Positions 14,864 through 23,256 of a stretch of 37,830 nt of DNA are shown here, piece after piece. This stretch comes from Clostridia bacterium. GTDB taxonomy: Bacteria; Bacillota; Clostridia; TANB77; RGIG9151. The DNA lies in assembly GCA_017450465.1 (NCBI GenBank), contig JAFSUW010000037.1, forward strand, positions 1 through 37,830. Direction: 5' to 3'. Numbering within the stretch: position 1 is the first letter of the stretch; every line of letters starts with the position of its first letter. The notes under the pieces are model-generated. The model was not told the DNA's origin, searched no databases, and was given only the letters and a program-made list of their open reading frames with translations. A program made the translations under genes and the position numbers.

Positions 14864-15441
14864 TCCTTATCCATTTCCGCTAATATCGCTGCAAATTTCG
14901 CAGTCTTCATTTCCCTACAAACCCTTACAACAAGCTTTATATTAAGAGTACCAACTTGTTCTAAAATATCCGCTGCCTCACTTGCTTCCATAGTTTCATA
15001 AACTTTTACTAAATCCTCAAGCTCCGACTTTGCTCCAGCATTCGCAACCGTAGAAGTCTTGTACGCTGAAAGTTCTGCATTTAATATATCAACCTCGCGA
15101 AGCAAAATGTTATATTTTTGTGTAACATCATTTTTTTCTGCTAAATCTTTTTCAAGTGTATCAACTCTATCTTTTAACAAACTATTTTCAGTATATAAAA
15201 CCAAATATTTATCTTCTAATTCTTGTCTACCTAAAACAACAGGATTAGATGCATCTGGTATCTCAGGTAAAAGCATATTAAGTATTGGTATATCTTTTAA
15301 GTATGGCCTTAGTGTCTCACCTAAACCAATAAACTTATTGGTCTTTATAAGATATGCCCATATACCTGATATTATAAGTAGTACTATTAAAATTGATACT
15401 AGCACAATCATTCCTGTGCCACCTTTTTTAAGACGGATCAT
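14824..15441 (-). CDS. motE: MotE-like flagellar protein
   Basis: The 205-residue protein has one N-terminal transmembrane segment (about residues 10-32), a coiled-coil stretch (about 75-130, RQELEDKYLVLYTENSLLKD through LLREVDILNAELSAY) and a C-terminal MgtE_N-like domain (about 140-205) with VYETMEASEAADILEQ, REMKTAKFAAILAEMD and KDFAAVLSERM. MotE proteins are chaperones for the stator protein MotC in some bacteria, and MotE-like genes commonly follow fliJ in Firmicutes. ATG at 15441 has GGAGGGG about 6 bases ahead and overlaps the fliJ stop region by 14 bases, so translation is probably coupled. The 3' coding end forms the right outer arm of the inverted repeat. The precise function here is inferred. 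Confidence 0.8.
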   Translation of the reverse strand: MIRLKKGGTGMIVLVSILIVLLIISGIWAYLIKTNKFIGLGETLRPYLKDIPILNMLLPEIPDASNPVVLGRQELEDKYLVLYTENSLLKDRVDTLEKDLAEKNDVTQKYNILLREVDILNAELSAYKTSTVANAGAKSELEDLVKVYETMEASEAADILEQVGTLNIKLVVRVCREMKTAKFAAILAEMDKDFAAVLSERMLTD

Positions 15442-15883
15442 CAATTTCCCCTCCACTAAACCTAAAACTAATTAAGTTATCTACAACTTCTTGCTCTTTC
15501 TTGTAGTACTCTTTCATATATTCATCATACTTTTTCTCTTTCAAGATTTCAAACATTTTCTTTTCTTGACTAACTTTTACAAGCTCTTGTCTTACTTTAT
15601 CAAGTCGTGTAGAAATCTCAAATATTACAGATTTTTGATTAGTAATCTTTCTTTTTAACACGCTTACATAGTTATTAAAAGTTATAAGCTCTTGTTTTGT
15701 TATACCACGACTAGACTTCTCTCTAACTTTTTCATATAAAACTTCTCTTTCTTGCATCAGATTTTTTAACTTTTCCTTCTCATCTTCAAGTTCTTTAGAG
15801 ATTCGCCTAAGCTCTGCTTTTTTCATATCTTCCATACGAACTTTTAAATTAAGTATCGCTTCAAACTTAAACTTGAACGCCAT
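15428..15883 (-). CDS. fliJ: Flagellar export chaperone FliJ
   Basis: FliJ is the central stalk-like protein of the flagellar export ATPase complex and helps escort substrates. The 151 residues are almost entirely charged coiled coil, beginning FKFKFEAILNLKVRMEDMKK, the typical FliJ start, and running through KISKELEDEKEKLKNL-like heptads to about residue 140. Length is normal (about 147). ATG at 15883 lies within the end of fliI (17-base overlap) with GGAGG ahead. The gene is identified by both the N-terminal motif and its place between fliI and motE. Confidence 0.92.
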   Translation of the reverse strand: MAFKFKFEAILNLKVRMEDMKKAELRRISKELEDEKEKLKNLMQEREVLYEKVREKSSRGITKQELITFNNYVSVLKRKITNQKSVIFEISTRLDKVRQELVKVSQEKKMFEILKEKKYDEYMKEYYKKEQEVVDNLISFRFSGGEIDDPS

Positions 15884-17204
15884 TATTAGCCTCCGTACCT
15901 TCTACTATATTTTTCATCATATTAAATGTTTCTTCTTCTGAAATGTTTTCTCCAACTTTTTGCGTTAAAAATTTGTTTATTAGTACCATTTTCTTAATTG
16001 CTTCATCTATTTCAGGATTGCTACCTTTTACATATGCTCCTATATTTATTAAATCTTCTGATTCTTTATAGACAGCCATTATTCTTTTTATTTCACCAGC
16101 ATAATTTCTGTGTTCTTCAGTTGTAACATCTGGCATAACCCTACTTATGCTTGCTAAAACATCAATTGCTGGATATCTATTTTTATTTGCTATCGCACGA
16201 GATAACACTATATGTCCATCTAATATACCACGCGCCGTATCTGTAACTGGCTCTGTTAAGTCATCGCCATCAACTAATACCGTATAAAGACCAGTTATTG
16301 AACCCTTATCTGAATTACCTGCACGTTCAAGTAACTTTGGTAACGTTGCAAATACGGAAGGCGTGTATCCACGTGATACCGGTGGTTCGCCTGTTGCAAG
16401 TCCTATTTCTCTTTGTGCCATTGAAAACCTTGTTAGTGAATCCATCATAAGCATTACATCATGTCCTTGGTCCCTAAAATATTCCGCAATTGCTGTCGCT
16501 AAAAATGCTGCTTTTACACGAATTAGGGCCGGTTTATCCGATGTTGCAGTAATTACAACTGAACGGGATAAGCCCTCCTCGCCTAAGTCTTTTTCAATAA
16601 ACTCCCTTACTTCTCTTCCTCTTTCTCCAATTAGTGCAATAACATTTATATCTGCATTTGTATTTCTTGCAATCATACCCATAAGTGTACTTTTACCAAC
16701 ACCACTTCCGGCAAAAATACCAATTCTTTGCCCTTTACCTATAGTAAGTAATCCATCTATAGTTTTTACACCCATCTTTAATGGCTTACTTATTCTATTC
16801 CTTTTTAATGGGTCTGGTGCGTCATTTTGTACTTGATATTTTTTATCACATAATAGTGGTCCTTTACCATCTATCGGTTCACCCAAACCATCTAATGTTC
16901 TGCCTCTTAAATTTTCGCCAACATTTACACTAAGTATTTCTCCTGTTGCTACTATCTGCTGACCAAGACCTATACCACTCATTTCACCAAGTGGCATAAG
17001 TAAAACCTTTGAATCTTTAAAACCTACTACTTCTGCTCTTATAGAAGTATTTTCATCTATCTTAATTCTACACATTTCTCCCATACTAACTTTTGGGCCA
17101 ATTGATTCTATAGTAAGCCCTATTATCTGGGATATTCGACCTAGATATGTTATTGGACGCATATTTTGTATAAATGTTTTATATTTTGTTAAATCTATAT
17201 CCAC
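15867..17204 (-). CDS. fliI: Flagellar export ATPase FliI
   Basis: FliI is the F1-ATPase-like hexameric ATPase of the flagellar type III export apparatus at the cytoplasmic base of the motor. In 445 residues it has an N-terminal beta-barrel domain, the Walker A loop GSGVGKST (166-173), IGERGREVREFIEK, the Walker B region VMLMMDSLTRFSMAQREIG, and the GEPPVSRGYTPSVFATLPKL segment that distinguishes export ATPases. The C-terminal helical domain is complete. GTG at 17204 has AAGGAGG 7 bases upstream. It is translationally coupled to fliJ downstream and lies about 20 bases after fliH, its regulator. Confidence 0.98.
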   Translation of the reverse strand: MDIDLTKYKTFIQNMRPITYLGRISQIIGLTIESIGPKVSMGEMCRIKIDENTSIRAEVVGFKDSKVLLMPLGEMSGIGLGQQIVATGEILSVNVGENLRGRTLDGLGEPIDGKGPLLCDKKYQVQNDAPDPLKRNRISKPLKMGVKTIDGLLTIGKGQRIGIFAGSGVGKSTLMGMIARNTNADINVIALIGERGREVREFIEKDLGEEGLSRSVVITATSDKPALIRVKAAFLATAIAEYFRDQGHDVMLMMDSLTRFSMAQREIGLATGEPPVSRGYTPSVFATLPKLLERAGNSDKGSITGLYTVLVDGDDLTEPVTDTARGILDGHIVLSRAIANKNRYPAIDVLASISRVMPDVTTEEHRNYAGEIKRIMAVYKESEDLINIGAYVKGSNPEIDEAIKKMVLINKFLTQKVGENISEEETFNMMKNIVEGTEANNGVQV

Positions 17205-17224
17205 AAATAGGCCTCCTTAAAATT

Positions 17225-17995
17225 TTAAGAATTAAGTAACTTAAGAATTCCCTCTTGAATTTTACTAACTCTTGTTTCTAAACTTCCATCTATCGTTCCA
17301 TAATCTGTGTCTAGCACACAACTTCCATCTTTTAGCGATGATTCTTTAACGATTTCTACTTCATTAAAGCCAGGAATTTGTGCAAGAAGTATATCCATAT
17401 TACCAATAATTGTTGTATAGTCTTTATCTGATACTTTAAGTATAATACCCTTTTTAGAAGTTAAATCAAGCAAAGTATCTTTTACAATGCCTATTATATA
17501 TTCACTATCTTCAGCTATTTCTTTATTAATTACTTTCTTTGCAATATCAACTGAAAGTGAAATTATTTGTGGCTCTAGATTTGCTACTGTATCTTTATAC
17601 ATTGCCTCTGCATCTTTTTTTACTTGTTCTGCTTCACTAATGATTTGATTTGCTTGTGCCTGTGCTTCATCTAAAATTCCATTTGCCTCAGCTTCGGCTT
17701 TTTTTAACCCCTCTGCATATGCTTTTTTCATCTCATCTTGAAAGAAAAGCTCAGATTTTTTCCGAGCTTCTTCCATATATTTTGCAAGAATTTCTTCTTC
17801 TGTTGCTGGTTCAGGATTTAATTCATTAACACCGTTTTGGTTAGGTGCAGTAGCAGCACCTACTGATTTCATTACTGTATTTTTTATGCCACCTGTCCTT
17901 TTTATAACCTTGGGCATCTCAGAATCTATCTGTACAGCTTTCTTTCCGAGAGAAACATTAGTAGATTTTATAATATTATTATACAAATACCTCAT
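17225..17995 (-). CDS. fliH: Flagellar assembly protein FliH
   Basis: FliH binds and restrains the FliI ATPase and links it to the C ring. The 256-residue protein has a poorly conserved N-terminus, an Ala/Glu-rich helical segment (about 75-135) with YAEGLKKAEAEANGILDEAQ and repeated QANQIISEAEQ heptads, and a C-terminal domain that includes IAKKVINKEIAEDSEYI and VEIVKESSLKDGSCVLDTDYG, the FliH/YscL pattern. ATG at 17995 overlaps the last 17 bases of fliG and has GGAGAGG directly before it, a tight spacing that suggests reinitiation. An internal start is possible. Position between fliG and fliI confirms the call. Confidence 0.92.
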   Translation of the reverse strand: MRYLYNNIIKSTNVSLGKKAVQIDSEMPKVIKRTGGIKNTVMKSVGAATAPNQNGVNELNPEPATEEEILAKYMEEARKKSELFFQDEMKKAYAEGLKKAEAEANGILDEAQAQANQIISEAEQVKKDAEAMYKDTVANLEPQIISLSVDIAKKVINKEIAEDSEYIIGIVKDTLLDLTSKKGIILKVSDKDYTTIIGNMDILLAQIPGFNEVEIVKESSLKDGSCVLDTDYGTIDGSLETRVSKIQEGILKLLNS

Positions 17996-19088
17996 CCTCT
18001 CCGCCTCTATTAATTACTATTTCACCAGTCTTTTCTAAATCTCTTATCTTCATAACTATCTCATCTTGTGCTGCCTCAACGTCTCTTACTCTTACAGGTC
18101 CCATAACTTCTATATCTTCACGAATGAGGTCTGCAACACGGTTTGATAAGTTCTTGTATAGTAAATCTTGAATATTCTTTTGTGATGCTTTAATAGCAAG
18201 TGCAAGAACGTGATTATCGATATCTTTAAGAACTCTTTGAATACTCTTATCATCAAGTTTAATAATATCTTCGTATGTAAATAATTTCTTTCTAATTTCT
18301 TCTTCAAGCTCTGAATTTTCTTTCTTTAAGTAGTCCATAACAACCTGTTCAGTTCCACGATCAGACGCTCTTAAAATTTCTGTTAATGTTTCTACACCAC
18401 TTATTGTAGAACTCATATCATCATTCATATAGTCATATGATATCTTCTTTTGTAATATTTCTTCTACCTGTTTTACGACATCATAAGATGGTTTCTCCAT
18501 CATAGCAACACGCCTTGCAACATCCGCCTGCTTATCTTTTGGTAGCAAAGACAAAACTGTTGCCGCTTGCTGATACTTTATATTGTATAGAATAAGAGCA
18601 ATTGTTTGTGGATGCTCATTCTTTATTAGTTGTGCAATCTTCATAGGATCTAAAGATTTTACAAATTCAAATGGCCCATTACTCCTTAAAGAAGCTGTCA
18701 TCTTTTTCAATATGATTTCTGATTTAGAACTACCAAATGCTTTTTCAAGTATTTCTTTTGCATAATTTATACCACCTTCAGTGATATACTCCTGTGCTAA
18801 AGACAATTGATAAAATTCCTCTATAACTTTTTCTTGATATGTATTTTTTAACTTCTTTATACCAGCTATGGCCTTTGTTACTTCTTCTATTTCTTCATCT
18901 TTTAAGTGTCTCATTATTTCAGCAGATTTTTCAGGTCCTATGGATATTAAGAACATAGCCGCTTTTTGCTTACCTGTAAGATTTTGGCGCATAGTTCCAC
19001 TAGCTGGTTTTTCCTTTTCAGCTGGTGCTTGTTGTGCCGCTTCTTGTTGCTGTTGTTCATTATTTTCTGCTTTACCCTTTTCAGCCAT
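17979..19088 (-). CDS. fliG: Flagellar motor switch protein FliG
   Basis: FliG forms the rotor ring that transmits torque from the stators to the MS ring and binds FliM. The conserved protein starts about residue 34 (RQNLTGKQKAAMFLISIGPE), followed by FVKSLDPMKIAQLIKNEHPQ and TIALILYNIKYQQAATVLSLL, the middle EHPQ motif region, and the C-terminal domain with the torque helix (FTYEDIIKLDDKSIQRVLKD and IRDLEKTGEIVINRG). At 369 residues it is longer than usual (about 335) because of a Gln/Ala/Lys-rich N-terminal extension (1-33). The start is supported: ATG at 19088 has AGGAGGAG well placed. Confidence 0.97.
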   Translation of the reverse strand: MAEKGKAENNEQQQQEAAQQAPAEKEKPASGTMRQNLTGKQKAAMFLISIGPEKSAEIMRHLKDEEIEEVTKAIAGIKKLKNTYQEKVIEEFYQLSLAQEYITEGGINYAKEILEKAFGSSKSEIILKKMTASLRSNGPFEFVKSLDPMKIAQLIKNEHPQTIALILYNIKYQQAATVLSLLPKDKQADVARRVAMMEKPSYDVVKQVEEILQKKISYDYMNDDMSSTISGVETLTEILRASDRGTEQVVMDYLKKENSELEEEIRKKLFTYEDIIKLDDKSIQRVLKDIDNHVLALAIKASQKNIQDLLYKNLSNRVADLIREDIEVMGPVRVRDVEAAQDEIVMKIRDLEKTGEIVINRGGEDEVFV

Positions 19089-19108
19089 TCTTAACTCCTC
19101 CTCTTAAA

Positions 19109-20698
19109 TTAGTTATTGTTTGGTTGTTGTTTTTCATTTTCATAAATCCAGTTACGTAGCATACCTGCTGCTATATCTGGTTGTTTATCAATAAACGCAT
19201 CTATCTGTTTCTTAACTTCTGAGTTAGGGTCTATCTGTTTTATTTCAGTTTGTTCTTCTTCAGCGCCAATAGATACATCTAAATTATTTCCTAAATTACT
19301 AGCAAAAGCAAATGAATTATCACTCTCACCCGAAGATTTCATTAACTTTGCAGCAAATATAAACGCAATTAACAATATTATTATTGCTGCTAGATATGGT
19401 CCAATTGCTTCAAAGATTATCATAATAGCTGCAAATGATATGCCCTTCTTTTCTGCATCAGCTGGCATAATCTTAAATGCAGATACCGTTATATTCTCTA
19501 ACTTTATACCAGTTGCATTGCTAACCATTTTTATTACGGTTTCTTCTTCTTCTTCAGTTCCTACTGGAGAATTTTCAAATTTATTGCCATAAAGGAAATT
19601 AACTGTAATTGATGATCTATCAGGATCAACGTTTCCAAGTCCTTTTACTCTTTCAGAAGTTTTTTGATTTATCTCATAATTTGTTACACTTTTATCTCTT
19701 TTATATGAACTACCTTCGCCTGTTCCTGCTATGGTTGCTCCAATTCCTTGGTTTGCATCTGTACCAGTTAATGTTGCAGTTCCTGCATTTTGTAAAGATT
19801 CTTTTTCTGTTTCTTGGCTAACTACAAGTCCTGCATCAGAGCCCTCTACTGGTGGTTCATATGTTATCGATGATGTTGTTTCTTGGTCAAAATCACAAAC
19901 AACATTTGCAACTACTTTTACATTATCTGATAAATCAGCTAAAAGCTGAACTATCTGAGTTTCTATTTCTGCCTTTTTCTTTGCTTGGAGCTGTAAATTC
20001 GATGAACTAAGCCCTGCCGCAGTTGTTGTTTCTGCAATATTGTTTAATATTGCTCCTGTATTATCAACTATTGTTACATTTTCATAATTTAATCTTTCTA
20101 CACTAGAAGCCACAAGTTTTGCAATACCTATCAACTGTGCTTCTGTTAAATTAGCCATAGGAGTTACCATTACACTTGCTGTTGGTTCATCATCTTTGCT
20201 ATCTCCTATAAATACGCTCTTCTCTGGAATACTTAAATTTACTACAGCATTCTTTATAGTATCCATTTTATTTAATTTTGACGCGATTTTACTCTCATAA
20301 TACTCTTTATATATCTTTTGTTTATCACTTTCTGTTCTTGAAAAAGTAATTAAATCAAGTGAATCTTCAAATTTTGTACTTTCACCTAAATGCCCTGACT
20401 GTGCAAGTGCTATTTGAGCAGCATCTTTATCTTTTGCCTTTACCATAATCGCAGTATTTGCATCAGTAATCCTGTGCCCAATATTAGCCGCCGTTAAGAC
20501 AGAACTCATTTCTCCTATCTCTTGCGATGTGCCAGTTATTACTTTTTCATAGTTTGGTCTTAATACTAAAAAGACCGCAACTAACACACTGCCTAAAATA
20601 ATCGCAAGTGAGGCAACTAATCTTATCTTTTGTGATTTATCTAAGGCATTCCATTTATTTTTATATGCATTAATAAATTTCGTAATTGAAGTAGGCAA
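19109..20698 (-). CDS. fliF: Flagellar MS-ring protein FliF
   Basis: FliF builds the MS ring in the cytoplasmic membrane, the platform for rotor and export gate. The 529 residues show the first transmembrane segment (about 26-47), the ring-building motifs (FSRTESDKQKIYKEYYESKI, LNKMDTIKNAVVNLSIPEKS, ASVMVTPMANLTEAQLIGIA, KLVASSVERLNYENVTIVDN), a Gly/Thr-rich periplasmic region, the second transmembrane segment (about 425-455) and a cytoplasmic C-terminal tail that binds FliG. The start is TTG at 20698 with AAGGTGG 8 bases upstream. It precedes fliG by about 20 bases. Confidence 0.97.
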   Translation of the reverse strand: MPTSITKFINAYKNKWNALDKSQKIRLVASLAIILGSVLVAVFLVLRPNYEKVITGTSQEIGEMSSVLTAANIGHRITDANTAIMVKAKDKDAAQIALAQSGHLGESTKFEDSLDLITFSRTESDKQKIYKEYYESKIASKLNKMDTIKNAVVNLSIPEKSVFIGDSKDDEPTASVMVTPMANLTEAQLIGIAKLVASSVERLNYENVTIVDNTGAILNNIAETTTAAGLSSSNLQLQAKKKAEIETQIVQLLADLSDNVKVVANVVCDFDQETTSSITYEPPVEGSDAGLVVSQETEKESLQNAGTATLTGTDANQGIGATIAGTGEGSSYKRDKSVTNYEINQKTSERVKGLGNVDPDRSSITVNFLYGNKFENSPVGTEEEEETVIKMVSNATGIKLENITVSAFKIMPADAEKKGISFAAIMIIFEAIGPYLAAIIILLIAFIFAAKLMKSSGESDNSFAFASNLGNNLDVSIGAEEEQTEIKQIDPNSEVKKQIDAFIDKQPDIAAGMLRNWIYENEKQQPNNN

Positions 20699-20727
20699 AT
20701 ATTACACCACCTTAAATTTTGTGTGTA

Positions 20728-21021
20728 TTACAAATTCATATTCATAATTTCGTTATATGCATCCATTACCTTGTTTCTTACTTGAATAGTCATTTGAAGT
20801 GCCAAATTAGCTTTTGAACTTGCAATCATTACGTTGTGAATATTATCAGTTTGTCCATTTATAAAGCTATTTGTAGCTTCATCTGACTCTACTTGTAACT
20901 TATTTACATTATCTATAGCATCATTTAATAAAGCCCCAAAATCCGTTCCTTTATTTTTAGTACCTGTAGTTTTAGTTAAATTATTTGAGCCCTGTAAATT
21001 ATTAACACCTGTTATCTGCAT
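20728..21021 (-). CDS. fliE: Flagellar hook-basal body protein FliE
   Basis: FliE joins the MS ring and export gate to the rod. The 97-residue sequence has the family pattern: FGALLNDAIDNVNKLQVESDEA near the middle and the conserved C-terminal helix VMIASSKANLALQMTIQVRNKVMDAYNEIMNM. Length is normal. ATG at 21021 has GGGAG 9 bases upstream. It sits between flgC and fliF, as in most bacteria with this operon. Confidence 0.96.
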   Translation of the reverse strand: MQITGVNNLQGSNNLTKTTGTKNKGTDFGALLNDAIDNVNKLQVESDEATNSFINGQTDNIHNVMIASSKANLALQMTIQVRNKVMDAYNEIMNMNL

Positions 21022-21047
21022 ATACCATTACTCCCATCATACGGATT

Positions 21048-21482
21048 TTATTGACCGATGCCAATTGCTTTCATTGCCATAGTCTTAGAAGCATCCATCG
21101 CCGTAATGTTTGCTTCATACGAACGTGTAGCTGAAATCATATCAACCATTTCAGTTACAATGTTTACATTTGGCATTGTTACATAACCTTCTTCGTCTGC
21201 ATCTGGATGATTTGGATCATAAACTCTTTGTAAATCGCTTTGATCCTCATAAACTCCTACTACTTTCGCTTTAGATGCAGCATTTTTACTTTGTGCAGTC
21301 ATAAGCTGACTTGCAAACGAATTATTGTCTGTCCCAATAAGTAATGCCTGCCGTCTATATGGCGTCCCATCCTCAGTTTTCGTTGTATTAACATTTGCTA
21401 TATTCTGTGAAATTAAATCCATTCTTGCTCTTTGAACAGCAAGACCTGATGAACTTACATCAAGTGCACTAAAATAACCCAT
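21048..21482 (-). CDS. flgC: Flagellar proximal rod protein FlgC
   Basis: FlgC forms part of the proximal rod of the flagellum. The 144 residues start FSALDVSSSGLAVQRARMDL and ISQNIANVNTTKTEDGTPYR, the N-terminal rod/hook signature with the ANxxT motif, and end with NVNIVTEMVDMISATRSYEA and NITAMDASKTMAMKAIGIGQ. ATG at 21482 is 8 bases after GAAGGAGTG. It follows flgB by about 24 bases. Confidence 0.97.
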   Translation of the reverse strand: MGYFSALDVSSSGLAVQRARMDLISQNIANVNTTKTEDGTPYRRQALLIGTDNNSFASQLMTAQSKNAASKAKVVGVYEDQSDLQRVYDPNHPDADEEGYVTMPNVNIVTEMVDMISATRSYEANITAMDASKTMAMKAIGIGQ

Positions 21483-21506
21483 TTAATTCACTCCTTCTTT
21501 TGTATA

Positions 21507-21899
21507 TTAGCCCCTAATTGCTGACTCTAACTTAGATATCTCGTTCGATGCTCTTTGTGATAACATGTTGTAATAAATTATGTTCTTAGACATCTCCGCC
21601 ATTTCAGTATCAATGTTTACGTTGTTCTCATCTGTTCTAAGGGCTGTCGTAGAATTATCGACACCAATAAGGCCTAAATAATCACTAGAACCCGTTTCTT
21701 TTATATGACGAGTTCGTGTATTTTTTAAGCCAAGCTGAGATTTTACCTCACGTTCTAGTAGGTTCGAAAAATCCATCGTCTTTCTTTTGTAACCTGGTGT
21801 ATCAATGTTAGCGATATTACTTGAGATAACTTCGTTTTTAGTCCATGATGCATCAAGGCCTCGATTAATATTATCAAGACCGGAAAAAAGATTACTCAT
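21507..21899 (-). CDS. flgB: Flagellar proximal rod protein FlgB
   Basis: FlgB is a proximal rod protein and the first gene of the flagellar operon. After the chosen start the protein reads SNLFSGLDNINRGLDASWTK and NEVISSNIANIDTPGYKRKT, including the ANxDTPGYK motif of rod proteins, and it ends in a C-terminal helix with MSKNIIYYNMLSQRASNEIS. I chose ATG at 21899 (130 residues) because GGAGGCG lies 4 bases upstream. The upstream ATG at 21917 would put that site inside the gene. The divergent gene 22159 lies across a 259-base region that should hold the operon promoter. Confidence 0.96.
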   Translation of the reverse strand: MSNLFSGLDNINRGLDASWTKNEVISSNIANIDTPGYKRKTMDFSNLLEREVKSQLGLKNTRTRHIKETGSSDYLGLIGVDNSTTALRTDENNVNIDTEMAEMSKNIIYYNMLSQRASNEISKLESAIRG

Positions 21900-22158
21900 A
21901 TAACGCCTCCATTTCATTTTTTCTTTAGTATTATGTAAATATTATCATAGAATTACTCTTTTCTATGATTCGACAAAATATAAACCATATCCTTTAAGAA
22001 ATTTTTTCTATCTCATATTATTGAGTTTATAATATTATTATACAAAAATAAAGTCATTTTTAAAAAAATTTTTTGCTTTTTTAAAACATTTTGCTTTTTG
22101 TTCTATTTTATAAGCATTTAGAATATAAATTTATTATCTAGATGAAAGGACTTAAGCT
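21900..22158. promoter_or_regulatory. Divergent intergenic region of the flagellar operon
   Basis: This AT-rich gap must hold the flgB operon promoter and that of the divergent gene. I see no convincing sigma-A or sigma-D pair. A clean inverted repeat, TCATAGAA-N8-TTCTATGA, lies at 21945-21968, about 45 bases upstream of flgB, and could be an operator or leader hairpin. An A-tract/T-tract block at about 22053-22074 resembles those at 27826 and 27900. Confidence 0.4.
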
Positions 22159-23025
22159 ATGAAAAAAATTTTTTTATTTTTTGTGCTTTATTTTTGTACA
22201 AGCTTTTCCTATGCCACTATTTATGAGAGAAATGACTTAAATATCATAATAAATAGCAAAAAAGTAGAACTTACTCCTCCCCCCATAACTTATAACGATT
22301 TTACTTTAGTTCCTATAAAAAACATCCTTGGCTTTTTTGATTTTCCAAGTAAAATCGACTACTACAATAAAGAGCTTACTATAACACGCTATGATTCTAT
22401 ACTAAAACTAAATATAGATAGTAAAAACGCTTCTATAGATAATACCCAGGTCTTACTTAATATTGCACCAATTCTTTACAAAAACTTTACTTATGTCCCG
22501 TTAAAAGTTATTAGTAGCTTCTTTGACTCTTATATATACTATGATATTCCCTCTAAAAGCATTTTTATAAAAGACTTAAATGAATATCAGCAAATCACAA
22601 CTTTCTTTAATATGCTAAACGAAAAACTAAATACTGTAAATTCATTAGAAATCAATATTATAAATGAACTTTATAGTGGAAACTCCAGTTTTTCTTTTGG
22701 TAACTGCCTATATATGAATAGGGATACAAATACTCTACTAATGAAAAACGTGTTAGAAGACACTTGGAAGGAAAGTGAAATAAAAATTGATTTTACAAAC
22801 AATACCTTTTATAATCCAGAATTTTTTGTTGGTTTTTCATTTGATAGGACCAATTCTGACCAAAACAAAATGATTTTTAATGGCTACTATCCTGTAAGCA
22901 GAACTCTTTGCAAAGCAAAAATATATGTAGATCCAAAAAGTTATTATATTATAAAGCAAGAAAATGAATTTGATTTTTACAATACAGTAATTCGTCAAAC
23001 TATTTTTTATAATTACAATGGTTAG
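22159..23025 (+). CDS. Secreted protein with copper-amine-oxidase N-terminal-like domain
   Basis: The 288-residue protein begins with a signal peptide (KKIFLFFVLYFCTSFSYA, about 1-20). Residues of about 28-140 match the copper amine oxidase N-terminal-like stalk domain common in Clostridia: IIINSKKVELTPPPITYND, FTLVPIKNILGFFDF, then a second lobe with LLNIAPILYKNFTYVPLKVI. Despite the family name it is not an oxidase domain; it is thought to be a small non-enzymatic cell-wall or extracellular module. The remainder (about 150-288) is not recognised. ATG at 22159 has AAAGGA 8 bases ahead. It diverges from the flagellar operon, with no evidence of a functional link. Confidence 0.75.
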   Translation: MKKIFLFFVLYFCTSFSYATIYERNDLNIIINSKKVELTPPPITYNDFTLVPIKNILGFFDFPSKIDYYNKELTITRYDSILKLNIDSKNASIDNTQVLLNIAPILYKNFTYVPLKVISSFFDSYIYYDIPSKSIFIKDLNEYQQITTFFNMLNEKLNTVNSLEINIINELYSGNSSFSFGNCLYMNRDTNTLLMKNVLEDTWKESEIKIDFTNNTFYNPEFFVGFSFDRTNSDQNKMIFNGYYPVSRTLCKAKIYVDPKSYYIIKQENEFDFYNTVIRQTIFYNYNG

Positions 23026-23067
23026 GTTAAATAAATTATTGTTTGTCTCTTTGTCTCGGCGAAAGAA

Positions 23068-23170
23068 GGGACGGGGGTATTTGACACGAACGAGGGTCAA
23101 ATACCCCCGTCCCAATGAACGCATTTCCGCCTTTGGCGGATAATGCGAGTGGAGCACAGTGTGCTCCACT
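23068..23170. repeat. Three adjacent hairpins, GC-rich intergenic element
   Basis: Three inverted repeats follow each other. The first is a perfect 18-bp stem (23068-23085 with 23096-23113, 10-base loop). The second is CGCATT-TCCGCC paired with GGCGGA-T-AATGCG (23120-23147, one bulge, TTT loop). The third is AGTGGAGCAC (23148-23157) with GTGCTCCACT (23161-23170). The last is followed by ACA, giving the CTACA end of other repeats in the window. GC content is well above the neighbours. The first hairpin has no T tract. Confidence 0.8.
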
Positions 23171-23223
23171 ACAAGTTCACAATATCCATTAACAATCAAC
23201 CTTTACATACTTTAAAAATCGAA

Positions 23224-23247
23224 TGGGTAACCCTTACGGGTTACCCA
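23224..23247. terminator. Convergent-gene hairpin
   Basis: TGGGTAACCC (23224-23233) pairs with GGGTTACCCA (23238-23247) around TTAC. It lies between the convergent genes ending at 23025 and 23257 and directly after the minus-strand stop. It has no T run, so termination is only probable. Confidence 0.5.
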
Positions 23248-23256
23248 AATATATAA

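Noticed and set aside
18988..19088. Suspected frameshift or wrong start at the FliG N-terminus
   Set aside because: The Gln/Ala-rich extension is in frame, with a strong AGGAGGAG site before the ATG at 19088, so I treat it as a real extension.
22837..23199. Minus-strand reading frame of 120 codons near 23000
   Set aside because: It runs through the three-hairpin element and the 3' end of a real gene, and its composition looks non-coding.
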